Under the pieces are notes generated by a model, which saw only the letters and a program-made list of their open reading frames with translations, ran no database searches and was not told the origin of the DNA. From Sycobia sp. Sy_11 (Eukaryota > Arthropoda > Insecta > Hymenoptera > Epichrysomallidae): a DNA stretch of 64,000 bases. Shown here in pieces: positions 14,153 through 26,580 of the stretch. The stretch is taken from contig JACCIC010000003.1 in assembly GCA_018907035.1 (NCBI GenBank), positions 7,717,501 to 7,781,500 of the forward strand, in the 5' to 3' direction. Positions within the stretch are counted from its first letter, which is position 1, and every line of letters begins with the position of its first letter. The position numbers were made by a program, and so were the translations under genes.

Positions 14153-14989
14153 TAATTTATAAAGCCAAAGTGTGTTTTTGTTTGTACACGATAACCGAAA
14201 AAACTACTATACTAACCGATTGTTCTGAAATTTGACATACAGATTCTATATTATTTTGGGAAGGACATAGGCTATGTTTTTTATGAAAAATCATTTTACT
14301 TTTATCAATAAATTAAGTTAATGGTTTTAACAATCAGCTTCACCAGCGGCCACTACGTGGCTTCTTGAATCACGAACATCAACTCAAAGTAGTTCGCTTA
14401 AAGTATTAATACCAGGCCAGCTCAAACGAATGTTCATATCCAACCTTGGGATTTGTATCGTAAAGAAGGTTTGACGTTAGTTGGTATAGCATTTTTTGTT
14501 CTTCATGTTAATATGACACTACTCTCGCACCTTATGGATATCTTTTAATTTTTGTAAACTTTATTTTCTCTTACGTGGAAAAATCTGTCTCTGTCTCTCT
14601 GCCTTTCTTTCTCTTTATCTCATAAAATGGTTGTGTATGCCAAATCATACTGAATATAGTTTGTGACGACAAATTATATATTTGTTTTTATACGTTATAT
14701 TACCTTCAGAATTGTGACAAGAGACTGTTTTTTTTTTAGTTTGAACAAAAGAAATGATGGCAAAATAGGGTTCTACTTCCAACACCTCGAAACTATATAT
14801 ATATTGTCGCTTCTGCATAAAAAGGCAATATTCATAGTTTGCATAAAAAATATACTATTTACATACCATTTTACTTGAATTACAGTTGACATTACTACTA
14901 AAATATGTACGGTATTTAATTGAAAAAACGGAAATATACGAAATATGTATATATATATATATATATACGCATTTTAAATACAATTTCTA

Positions 14990-15640
14990 CTGTGAAATAT
15001 TGTATTGGTGTATGCGGGCGGTCGATTACGATATCACGTTGCCCCAAGACGATTTCTATAGACAATTGTGTTCAGATGTTAGAATGTAATGTCCAGGTGT
15101 CTCTTGGCGATTTCTACAGGGAATATTGTATTTAGTTGATAAAAAACGATATCCAGGTATGAGGAAATCAACTTCTATGGGAAGATTCGTCTTGGGACGG
15201 TAAAATACGATATTGTGTAGTTGTGTAAAACACGATAATGTGTAATTGTGTAAGTATTGTGTTTAGTCGTTAGGAAGCGATACTAGCTTTCTCGGAACGA
15301 CTTCTACTGGGACTATCGTATGTAGTTGGTAAGAAACAATGTTTAGGTATGTCGGGACAATTTCTACAGGGAGTTTCGTGTTCGGATGATAGAATGCGAT
15401 TTCCAGGTGTTTTGGAAAGACTTCTACGGGGAGTGTCGGGTATAGTTGGTGGGAAACAATGTCCAGGTATGTCAGTACGACTTCTATGAAGAGATTCGAA
15501 GAGATTAATATTCTGTCATTCGAACATGCACACTCCCAGCAGCTCCCAGTAAGAGTCGTCCCGAGACATTTGCTATAGTCCAAACATGATACTCTCTGTA
15601 AACATCGTCTCGAGACACTTGGACATCTTTTACTACAGCT
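14990..15640 (+). repeat. 57-base minisatellite array, copy 1
   Basis: Diverged tandem units of about 57 bases, each containing versions of GACTTCTACNGGGA, TAGTTGGTAGGAAACRAT and CCAGGTATGTC. The period is a multiple of three. The minus strand stays open for 106 codons (15263-15583) with a 19-residue rhythm of the type LPVEVVP..YL.IVSYQLNT. Confidence 0.75.
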
Positions 15641-15840
15641 CGAACTCGAAAGTATAATTTTTTATATCAAAGCCGTATTTTATATATATATATATATATA
15701 TATTATATAAAATGGTCGGCAGAACATCAACTTTTTGAAGTGGACGCTACATTAAAGCAGCTTTTTATACAAAAGGGATGATAGGTAAATTACGGTCAAT
15801 TATTTATAGAAATATAGATTTTTATATATAGAGTTCGTTT

Positions 15841-16064
15841 TACTTAGATTTTTTTTAGCTTATTTAACGTCGCTCTATTTATGCTTCGAAATATTGGTGC
15901 TAATCAGCAACGAAGGTCTACGATGTGTTTGTAAACGAAGCACATGTAAATTATTACAGCGGTTCCTGTGTCAATCGGCCGAGACCGGGATTTGAACTCG
16001 GATCACCAAGTTACTAGTCCTTCGCTCTAGCGATCGAGCCATCGTAGGCCTCTCATACTTAGAT
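15841..16064 (-). mobile_element. tRNA-derived SINE with 9-base target duplication
   Basis: The target duplication TACTTAGAT is present at 15841-15849 and again at 16056-16064. Between them, read on the minus strand, is a tRNA-like head (16055 down to about 15975), an unrelated body and a short poly-A tail (15856-15850). The head has a D-arm of GCTC and GAGC around an A box, and a B box GAGTTCAAATCC with a T-arm. Its anticodon arm pairs poorly, so it is not a working tRNA. The two other copies of the host repeat, near 31871-31880 and 34347-34356, read straight through the same site with a single TACTTAGAT. They are empty sites that prove the insertion. Confidence 0.85.
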
Positions 16065-16131
16065 ATTATTGAATTGTTTATGAAATCGGTTAAATGATTA
16101 TCTCGGGCGAAGCCGAGACGGGGGATGCTGG

Positions 16132-16934
16132 TATATATATATATACTATAAAGAACCCATATGTTTGATAACGTGCTGAATATATTATGTAAAATTAACT
16201 CGCACTTAATTCTCAAAATCTTTCACAACATATCGATTTCTTTGCTGAAATTAGCAAAGCTTGCGCATTCGCATTAAATCGTTGAGAAATAATCAAATCA
16301 ATATTTATTTATATTTTATATTAATATTAATATTCTAACAAATCATATTTAACTATAAATAATCAATTCGTAAGACCGATCCACGGTACTCAGAAAACAG
16401 TGGTGTCCAGTAGGTGAGAAAATGGCTTTGCTAATTCTGTGATAAAAATAAAACAAAAAAATTCACATATGCTAAATATCGATTATTAATATTTTTGTTT
16501 GATTTTGCACATTTTAGAAAATTCGGCCAACTACCAAGAATGTATAAAACTATAATATATTAACAATTACTCTAGAAGACATTTCTAAGAAAGTTTAACA
16601 GAGATTTCTTTCTTGTACCAAAAGTCTTTAACGGTCAACCTGATGAATTATATCCGCGAAATTTTCTTTCTCCTGAAACTTAACTCAACGACCATCTGGA
16701 TTATGCAACAATGAAACGTTTCTCACATAAATCACAATCTTCTCCGTGTAAACTCGAAGACATAATTATGTCCAGCCTGCGCTTGTATATTATACGTAAC
16801 CCCCCAAAAAAGGGGGAGCTGGTAGCTTGGAACTCGCACTCGCCACGAACCATAAGGAATAAAATGAACAAAGAAAAAAGAAAAAGAAAAAGAAATAAAG
16901 CAACGAGATACAAAACGTGCAGACCCGTGTCGTT
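16132..16934. other. Intergenic, no supported gene
   Basis: AT-rich. Only short open frames without domains or splice support. Confidence 0.5.
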
Positions 16935-17183
16935 TACCTAATTGCGATTCCTCGCGCCATCGGGAACATTTTGACAGCGAACAGCAGCAAGAATCCGCGA
17001 TGTCCTCTCCGCGACGACGACGCGACGCTCATAGTCGGAGAGCCTTGCAGATTCCCCCGAGATATATAAACCTCGCTGAACCGGGCCCCCGAGGGCCATA
17101 CCAGAGGCCACACGAGGGCACGCGGCCCACGATGACGAGGTCACGTGCACGCGTTCGTGAGATCTTTGCTCTTGCCGACATGA

Positions 17184-17220
<37 letters not shown>

Positions 17221-17240
17221 GACGGACGTGGATTAGCGAA
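16935..17240. other. GC/CpG-rich island with (GA)n tract
   Basis: About 300 bases of clearly higher GC and CpG than the surroundings (many CGACG and CGCG words), ending in a (GA)n run at 17189-17214. In such AT-rich genomes this composition is typical of promoters and first exons. I found no start codon with a splice-consistent continuation on either strand, so the function is unassigned. Confidence 0.35.
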
Positions 17241-20200
17241 AGAATCTCTCTTTCTCTCCAGGAGATTTGGCGTGGGGATTCTTTTGTCCTGAGGAAAATT
17301 GCGGACACGCGCAAGAATGCGACACTGTCAGAAAATAAACCCTATTCGATTGCTCGAAATAACGAGAAAACACTGGAAATGTCTCGGAAATTGTCACTTG
17401 ACTATACTTTTTTTACTTTTATTGTTTTGATGTTATTTTTTATAAGTTGACGTGAAAAATATTTAACTGTATAATGTTAATTCATTCTTTCTTCCATGAT
17501 GGATGAAGTGCAAATATGTAATTTTTTCATGACTATTTCTGTGAAGTTAGTATTAAAGAAAAATTATACTATTAAAAAATACTACTTGATTTCTATACGT
17601 TTTCAGAGAAAGGTACATATTTCATTTACTAATTAACATTTTAAAAAAGTTGCAGGAGAAAAGCTTTTCCATTTATTACTTTGCCCAGACAAGACATAAT
17701 GAATACAGTGAAATCTATATATAAATGGTCGTATTATGATTTCGTGTGAGTAGTACGTCCCAAAATCGATTTTCGATGGATTTTTTTGAAATTTGGTATG
17801 TGTATTAATCACTTCATGATTTATTAGCTGTCAAAATTTCATCGAATTTTATCGAATCAAAAAAAAGTCATAACAATTTGGAATTTCAATTTTAACATGT
17901 AATTTTGAATTCGAGTGAGAAATTTGAAGGTTTTCTCTGCATAGGAAAGAAACTGTTCGACATATTTGTTTGAAAAACTAATATATTATAATCTAGGTTA
18001 ATATCAACATATTTATATAAAAAAAATTAAAATCGACCGAACAGTTTTTTAATAAACTTGATCTGAAAAGTATAGTTTTGATGATTTTCGACAAATTGCC
18101 CAGCGAGAAAACTCACTACATGGTAACGCCGAACAATATATACAGACATCAGGTAGCATTTTTTTTTGGTAGAAGGAACCTTTTTTCTAAGATTTCGGTC
18201 GCTTGGGTTTTATGAGTGAAAACAACAGTTAGACAAAAAGGTCCATCATAAATGTTTAACTTAAATAAGGTTCGAAAAGCAATTTCTTTATTAAAAAAGT
18301 ATCTACATTAAAGCGCTTGAAATTAAAATACATTCTTATGTAATTATATTACGGTAGTAATTGATACACTACTACGCCTACTACGCGCACGCACGCACAT
18401 ATAGTAACCAGGCATTGCATTGTTGTCAACAACTTCGAAATTTTTTATATAAATATATTTTGTCAGTGATCGAAATTACAATATAATTATCTTTTTTACA
18501 AAATAGGATTGACAAAATATAAATTATTTTTTATGCAAAGTTCTACACATTTGGTTCTGACTGCGTACGTCTATTCCATTCTGGCAAGTGTTTCTCCTTT
18601 TCTTTTCTTGTATACTTCTTATTTTTTATTCGCGAATTTACCATTACTACTGCGATACATATGCATTATTATTGATTCACAAATAATTAAAAATAAAAAG
18701 CAACTTTAATAGTTGGTAATTATACATACACACGCACAAACAAAAAAAATTACGTGAGATATTGACAAGAATTAAACGGTAAAAAGAATATCTCGGGTGA
18801 AAAAATAAGAAAATATATCGATGCAAATGCCACAAAAACTGGACGTATACTAAAGTTTTTCTGCCTAATTGATCTAGGATTTTGAAGACAGTCTTCATAA
18901 TAGCGACAAAAACTGCACCCTCTAAATAGCTGTCATAAAATACCTTAATAAACGGTGAATCCTTGATGATGATTGGCATGGTCAAGTTTGCTTGTTTTCG
19001 AAGTGCGACGTTGCCAGATCTTTTTGTTTACAATTTTGTATCCCTGTATGTACTACCGTATATGTAGATGCCATTCTCTCCTGTAGTTCTAAATATTTTT
19101 AATTATTTTAATTATTGTACAATTCATCAATAAAATGGTTTAATTTACTTTAATTTTTCACTACTTTAATTTTTTTTCACCAATCATCACAGACAAGAAA
19201 CAGCGTAAATATGCATAAATAATAAAGACAAAAAATGAAGTAAAATAATTTTAAATTATTAAATAAACCAGTATAAAATTAAAAAGAATTAATTAATGTT
19301 ATTATACGTTGGATATAATAGAATTACCGTATTAGAACCAAGAGCACTATGAGGGTTAGAAAAAATAAAGTTAAATTAAAAAAAAAAATCATCAAAATAG
19401 TTGCTTTTATAGGAAAGATATTCTATTTTACAACTAAGATCGAGAGCGACGTAGCTGGAGCTGTCTGTGACGCAGTGCGCGAATGTGCGCATGCTCAATA
19501 GGCGGCGCCGCGATGTCTGCGCGAGGAGAGATAAGCTGCCGCCAGCCGTCGCGAATGCCACGCGTAAAAACTTTTTATAAATGTTACATTTAAGCATAAT
19601 TACTAATAATTTAGAATGTATTAATAAATGTAAAGATAGATTAACCTTTATACTTGCACCTTGCCAAATTTCAAGTGAAAATGTTAATTAAATGACAAGT
19701 AATAAATAATACTTTAAACAAAAATTTTCTCAACTTCTATTGGTCGTATGAAAATGTGCAAGGGCTCAAAATTTTTCTTTTTTTAAGCGTAATAAAATAC
19801 ATTTTGTTTCAATATTCTAGCGTTAAAAATTTCCGAGATATCGACCCCAGCAACGGCGTTTTTCACTTTAAACAATATAAAAATTTAATTTAAAAATTTG
19901 GTCTTTTCAGCTTTGATTACTATTAATATCCTCTAATGATTGCATTTTACTGCATTAAAAAATTCCCAGCCGTTGGCGAACTTTGCAATGGTTAAGTTGC
20001 AATATAAATAATTTTGCAACTGGTCGCCATTTTGAAAGTACACTTTGTAATTTGAAACATATTATAAGTAGATGAAAAAATATCAATTTGCGCCATTATT
20101 ATTGAATTTCAATTGTTTAAACAACATTTTCATTGTTTATTTAACAATAGAAAAATCGACTTTGTAAGTTTTTCATGTGCATACTTTTGTTCAAAATTAT

Positions 20201-23200
20201 CTCCTGCACAATTTTTATACGAAACATTTTTCGATTAGAGCAATATTATTTAAACTATTAAAGAAAAAGTAAAAAAAGAGCTTTTATTTTTGCTATTGTA
20301 CAATAAATAAATACGTCGCCGATGGGGTACGATTCCGACAATTTAGGGTCTTATTCTACACATCCTCATTTATCATTTAATGCAAAAAAATAGGCGTTGG
20401 AGAAATTGTTGGTAAATCGGCCATTTTTGACCTAATTCGCCTGGACTACTATCATATATATAATAATAGCATATATTAAATTTTAAAAAAATTTAGACTT
20501 ATTAAGCTTAAAATATTACGCATTTAAAGTGAATGCTGTGAATGCAGTTACTTCTCCAAATTCGATTTCGATCGTTCAGTTAAAGTTTGTTTTTTGTAAA
20601 CGTAAACATACGTCGCCGAAAGAACGATCTCGGACTCTCTCTTTGCGTAAAAAAAAGTTCTGATGTTTGCTAATAATTTTCCAACAAAAAATCTCTCGAC
20701 AATAATTGAATTTAATATTATAAATTAGTAAAGTAAAAATATAAGAATTACGCGCGCGCGCGTGTGTGTACATAAACGGGGGTAATGCAATATAATTAAA
20801 ATAATGTTAGTTTAAGTTCATTCATAATATGATAAATTCGATCAATTATGCACCTCACGTATTATATCATGGAATAGGTTTCGTTAATAGATTAAATTGA
20901 ACTATGGATAAAATGAATAGAATATAATAATGATATTATAAGTAAATTAATAATAGAACAGTTTAAATAAGTTCAAAATCTAGGGTAATTGTAAAAATAA
21001 GTTAAAAGTATACAAGGCGAATATTTTATAAAGAAAAATTTGCAGCGAAATGTATGATATCCTTAAATATATTTATGATCTAAAGTCGGAACCTTTAATA
21101 CTGATGTTAAATTGATTATAGTTATAATTTAAGATAATTCTTCCTGAAAGGTTGAGATAATTTATAAGATTAGCGATGTGTGTGTGCGCACGTGCACACA
21201 CACACACACGTAATACGTTATTTATAAAAAAAAGATAGATAATTTATATAAATCTAGTTTGCAAATCTGGAATAGTAATTACGTATTCACTGCGGGATGT
21301 ATTCAAATTATTGTAACGTGGATATTATTTTTTAGCTGTAACCATTGTAAGAAAGCGTAGGAACGAGTCTATTTTATATGGTAAAGAAAATTTACTCTCC
21401 TTCTTGGGCTTTCGGCCACCACAGACATAGATTTCTTTCAAAATCTTCGAAAGGCTTTGTTATGTTAAGAAATAAAAATACAGGTCCGGCGAAATCAATG
21501 TTCACTGTCGGTTGAGCTCTCCTTCAGTGCGGATAACTGCTCACGATAATGTTTTAAATTTATTTGAACTTAGTTTTTTAACGGGTTTTCCGATCGTTTT
21601 GGACTTATAGCTTTTTTTTATTTTCCTAATTAATTTTTTATATTTTTGTGTTTATGCTTTTGTATTCGATCTAGTGCCTAAATACTTTCAATTGTTTTGA
21701 AAAGATTAAGTCAATCTGTGTATTGGCTGTCGACCAAACCAAATAAAATATAAGTAACTTATAAAAGATTTCGTTGTTGTTCAAAGTCTCTCTTAATTCT
21801 TCATTTGTGATTGCGTATATAACCAGACGAGCTAAGCGGGAAAATTGTACTATCGCATAATTTTGAAGCGAAAGCCTTTCTTGTTGCCCTGTATAGGCAT
21901 ATAAACACAACGGAATAGGCCAGGGTTCTTATTCTTATAATTCTTATAAGAATAAAAATAAATAAATCCGCCATGGCTTGAGAATAAACCTAAATAATCC
22001 TGTTTTCACAACCCTTTCTCACTAATCTATGAAATATGCAGATTGCAAAAATTATATATGTACATCCAATTCTTGTTATTTATTTTATTTCACTTTGTAA
22101 TTAATAACATATGAATTTAAAATACTTTTTAAAAATAAATTTTAAATTTTATATTTAAAGAAAAAATAAATAAATTATAAATTTAAAAATGTTTTAAATT
22201 TTTCAAAATAAAATTGTCTAAATAGTAACAGTCATTCGACATTTTTACAATATTAACTTGGATGTGAACTCAGTTAATATTTGTTAGTCATTAAAAAAAA
22301 TGGAAATAATAAAAATGTCATTATAATTCTTTCATACGTCATTTAAAATGAGACGTAACAACAATATTTTATTCTAATGATTTTACAATTATTTCATGCA
22401 AGAAAAAAATTCTAAAAGGGTATTTGATCGTTTGATATTTTCACAAAACTTTTTTTGTGTTACAAGTTTTTTTATTGAAAATACTTTTGTATTCAGTCAT
22501 ATAAAATAGATAAAAAGTAAAATCTCTCATATCATTTAAAAATTTTTAAAGTTTTGTTTAAGTTTTTCTTTAGTATCTTATTTAATTTCACTCTATATAT
22601 ACTAGGATATAATGACATTAACAACTAGTGTAGGTCTAGAACATGTTTGTAAACAAAACATCACATAAATTTTTATAGATATATTTGTTTTTGTTTATAG
22701 AATACCATATTTTTTGCTTACATCTGTTACTTGAAGTTTCGAAGAAACAAACGTTCAAACATTTTGTTGTTTTTTGACTTTTAAACCTTTTTTTTAAGTG
22801 TTAATGAAAAATAGTCAAAAAAATGTTTTCAGGCGAAAGAAATTAATTAAAAACACATATGAAAATGTAAACAGTTACATACTCTTGTTTTTAGTTGAAT
22901 AATCAATAACACGCAAAATACAAATAAGAACCTATTAGGCTCTATTGCATGGTTAATTTCGTTTAAAACAGTACTAAATTAAAAAAATAATTTTCGACAT
23001 AGTTGCCAATCTAAGGGGAACATTATTTAACGATCATTCACTTAAATAAGATTTTGAATAGGTGAATACCAAGTGAAAGCTGTCAACCACTCGTGCTGGA
23101 TACACAACGAAAACAAAAACAAAAAGAGCCTTTAGTTTAGCGATAATATGGGTAGGTTTCGGATTTCTCTCGATATTCTATTCGATTTGAGCATTATGAA

Positions 23201-24268
23201 GGAAAGCTACGATAATTAAGCCGTAAAGTAAACCAATTGCAGCGACTTAATTATGCCGAAGGTTAATTAGCCATTGGCGCGACAAGCGCTAAAAGTACAA
23301 GTATATGAATGCAGTAAGAGCACAATTATTGAACATCGTTTAGGATTATTTTTGAGATTGATCCGATACAAGTCATTAGTCATTATTGAAAGCTCGCAGG
23401 CGACAGAAATTAGCTGTATGGCCAAGATATTGCGTTCAAAGTATTCTCTACGTTATAACATTTTTGTAAACTATAGTTATGTTTATATTAGCTTCGCTCG
23501 CTTTTCAATTTTCATTTAATTACAATTTGTGCCCGCAGTAATTCAACGATGTTTCTTCAAAAATGACGCCATACGGTAATAAGGATCAGTGTTTGCCTAC
23601 GAAACATAAACAAGAATAAACATCAACATTAGCTTTTAGCAGAAGACTACTTTGTTTTGTTAACAGGAAAAAAGGTAAAAATTTTTAAATTTCATAATCG
23701 AAATAATGGTTTATTGGAACTTTAATAATTTTTATTGAATTCAATTGAAATTTCAACAAGACTACGTTTAATTTTTTCTATAAAAATATATAAAAATATT
23801 ATAATTAATAAATTGGTTTTTATCGAGTCAATTTTTCTATAAAAGAATTTTTTAATTTGCACAATTTCGTGAAAATCTAATGTTGTTCAAATAATTTTGA
23901 ACGTATCGCGAATAAAATTAATGTAGAAAATAAAATATTTTTTTATTGTTCTAATAATATAAAATTTAAATCTAAAAATATCATTTTTATGTATTAGAAT
24001 ATTAGAAATGTATTTATTATTTTATATATAAATTTCTTTTACCTAACATTTAATAATGTTTAAATTTTATATTACTTATTTTATTTGATATATATATATA
24101 GTAAATAAATTAATAAAATAAGTAAAAATTTAAGACGAAAAGGTAACAACAAATAAATAATAGTTTTAAATGTTAATTTAATGTTATTTAATGTTAATTT
24201 AAATGTTATTCAAATTGTTGAATAGCCGCAAATAATTTAATAAATTTTTAATAATATATTTATTACAG
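17241..24268. other. Long AT-rich intergenic region
   Basis: No gene supported. Points of note are a small GC-rich patch at 19440-19565 with GGCGGCGCCGCGATG-like words, and alternating purine-pyrimidine tracts at 20750-20770 and 21177-21212. A possible untranslated exon for gene A ends near 23674 (AAAAAAG before GTAAAA), but I could not match it convincingly to the leaders of B and C. Confidence 0.5.
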
Positions 24269-24316
24269 AACGAATGTATCTTGTATACCTTGGATTTGGT
24301 AGCAAATATGCATACA
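24269..24316 (+). promoter_or_regulatory. 5' untranslated part of ankyrin exon, gene A
   Basis: A good acceptor (TTATTACAG) ends at 24268. The untranslated stretch after it (TATACCTTGGATTTG) matches those just before the starts of gene B (TTACGCTTTGGATTT, about 35286) and gene C (TTATACGTTGACGGAT, about 39601). All three genes therefore have an intron in the 5' leader. An out-of-frame ATG at 24274 opens a 20-codon upstream frame that overlaps the main start. Confidence 0.55.
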
Positions 24317-26580
24317 ATGTCTTCACCTCAGACTGAGCTGGATTATGAATCGTTCTACAGCAGAATAATTTCTTTACAAAAAATAGGAAAAGATTTAACC
24401 GAATTATTCGATGAAGATACCTTGAAGGACTCAATGAAAATCAATTGGATCCTTAAGCAGTGTGTGAAAAATAACAAGATAGAACTAATTGATTTTCTCT
24501 TATCACGAGGAGTTCAAATGTGCATTCTGGATGAGAAAAATCAAACTGCTATTCACGTCGCCGTCTACAACTACAATTTTGAAGCGATCAATTATCTCTT
24601 TAAACACTATGGCAGCAGCATAAATTATACAGATAATAAGGGCTTAACTCACTTACATGCAGCATGCGCTATTGGCAACAGTGATATAGTAGAAAATTTT
24701 CTGATTTGTGGTGTTGATGTCAATTGTAGCTTCACACACCAGAGCCGCAATGTCGGGCCTTTACATGTAGCTACGACATACAAACAATGGAAAATAATAA
24801 AGCTATTGTTAAAACACGGAGCAGAACCTAATCAAATGTGCAGTATTAACGGATCATGCCTGCACCAAGTTTGCCGAGGCGATCTGAGGGAAATCGACGA
24901 TCTAATCGGTTTATTAATGAGTAAACACAAAAGTAATTGGAATGTTTATGAGAGGCTGTATACTTTTAAAATGACCTACGAGGACGAATTATCGATAACA
25001 AACTTTTTGATCGAGCACGGTAGCATGGTTAATATAAAAAATCACTCAGGAAATACGCCCATGAATTCCATTTTCAACATCAAACATTTCGAGAACATCA
25101 ACAAAATTTATCCGCACAGTGTTTATCACTTATATAGGCTAGAGAGTATCATTTTGGAATTACGTATCAGGCAAAAAAAAAAGATTGAACTTCTACTCGG
25201 TAAAGGTGCAGACGTCAGGATAGCCAATAACGACGGCAATACCGCTTTGCATCTTGCCATTGGCAGTATGAGGGAGTTTCGACAGCCGCCTTGTTCGAAG
25301 GCAATGGACCTTGCCGATAATATACTTGTGGAAATAATTAGAAAACTTGTGGAGTCCGGTGCAAACGTTCACGCGAAAAATAACGAAGGCCAGTCGCCGT
25401 TACAGCTAGCCGTAGATCAAATCAGCTTCAAAGCCGTTAAAGTTCTTTTAGATTATAATGCAGACATTAATAATATACAGTTCAATTCTATCCATTATAG
25501 CGAAGATGTTCTTCCTTCCTTGCACACAACGGAAAACCTTATTAATATAGTTGATGCACTTAAAGCTAAAGGATTCCGCATGAGTCAGAAGAACAATTTG
25601 AATATATTAAATTTCTTTATCAATAACAATTCTAAATATTCTTATGCTGTTTCGAGCGGAAAGGATGCATACTTCAAAATTAAAAATCTTCTAGAATTTG
25701 GTAAAATTATATAGATATATTTTTTTTTAATTTAACATTGCCTTTCTACTGACATTTATTAAACATTAATATAAACCAAATAATGCAGTATATATAAAAT
25801 AAAAAAGAATCAATAATTAGTTGTATTGCCAAATACTTGCAAAATAATTGTAGCTGTATTTTAAACTAATGTTTGATAGATTAATTTTTTATTGATACCT
25901 ATTATACTAGTCAATTAAAAGTTTCTGTCTTATTTGTAAAGCGCATTTCAACATATTTAAAATATTACTAAGAGCGATCTTTTGTGTTTATTTTATTAGG
26001 TACAGATCATAATATCAGAGTTGGACTCGAAAAATTTTCCAGAAATGCACTCTATAATAACAAAGAATCCAAAATTGTCAAATTAAAAAGTCAAATTGCT
26101 ATCCAAATTTTGAAACACTTAACGACTTTAACGCATGGTAATTTCTATGCAAGTGAAGTAATCAAGGATTTTCTAAGATTTCAACTAACCAGTCTCAATT
26201 CGGATCTGTCGACAAAGAAAAAAATTCCTACACGTATCAAACAGGAGATAGCAGACATGAATCGCATTATGCTCAGGCCGGGCATGTCTTTCCGTCGCAT
26301 TTTGAACATCAATCCTCGCTATTGCTACGGGTGCATAAAAAGCGGTGATTACGCGTACGTCCTGGATTCTAATGGTTTTAGAAATCAGTTTCCCAATACT
26401 TTGACAATCGTCGAAGGACACTTCACAAAGACTTTGATCAGGCGATACATCGTCGAGTCGGCAAGGGATTATCTGACTACGCTTATCAACTTCGATTTAC
26501 CGCATGAATGCTGTGATCAAATTACCGATTATTTAAATAACGAGAATCTGTACAATTTATGCGTAGCGGCGGTTAATTAG
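24317..26580 (+). CDS. Ankyrin-repeat/PRANC protein, gene A
   Basis: Two exons, 24317-25700 and 26000-26580, joined in phase 1 (GAATTTG before GTAAAATT, and TTATTAG before GTACAGAT), giving about 654 residues. The start at ATG 24317 aligns with the starts of B and C; ATG 24308 is in frame and possible. Residues from about 30 to 390 hold eight or so ankyrin repeats (TAIHVAV, LTHLHAACAIGN, PLHVATTYK, NTALHLAIGS, SPLQLAVDQ). Exon 2 carries a C-terminal PRANC domain: RYCYGCIKSGDY, then FPNTLTIVEGHFTK, then the F-box-like end LPHECCDQITDYLNNENLY. Known poxvirus PRANC proteins use this end to bind Skp1 in SCF ubiquitin ligases, with ankyrins choosing the target. That role here is inference. The frame is intact, so the gene is probably functional. 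Confidence 0.85.

Larger units (their letters stand above)
13999..16131 (+). mobile_element. Helitron-like non-autonomous repeat, copy 1
   Basis: One of three related copies in the window. In order it has (TA)n, a CATAT-type simple repeat, (TA)n, and a conserved block (about 14150-14560) that includes GGGAAGGACATAGGCTATG. It continues with a 57-base tandem array (about 14990-15640), another TA tract and a right end. The right end carries a hairpin at 16102-16117 (CTCGG and CCGAG arms), an 11-base spacer-like G-rich run, then CTGG followed by T. A hairpin shortly before CTRR and an insertion next to T are the hallmarks of Helitron 3' ends. The left end is hidden in TA repeats. It has no coding capacity for Rep/helicase, so it is non-autonomous. 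It is interrupted by a SINE at 15850-16055. Confidence 0.6.

Noticed and set aside
15263..15583. Independent protein-coding gene of 106 codons
   Set aside because: It lies wholly in the 57-base array, with no start context, splice signal or copy-to-copy intact frame. Kept only as a finding about the array.
14990..15640. CRISPR-like array
   Set aside because: Units are contiguous, diverged and without unique spacers, and the genome is eukaryotic. It is a minisatellite.
15971..16055. Possible tRNA gene on the minus strand
   Set aside because: The A and B boxes are present, but the anticodon stem does not pair. The sequence also lies inside an insert with an A-tail and target duplication, so it is a SINE head.
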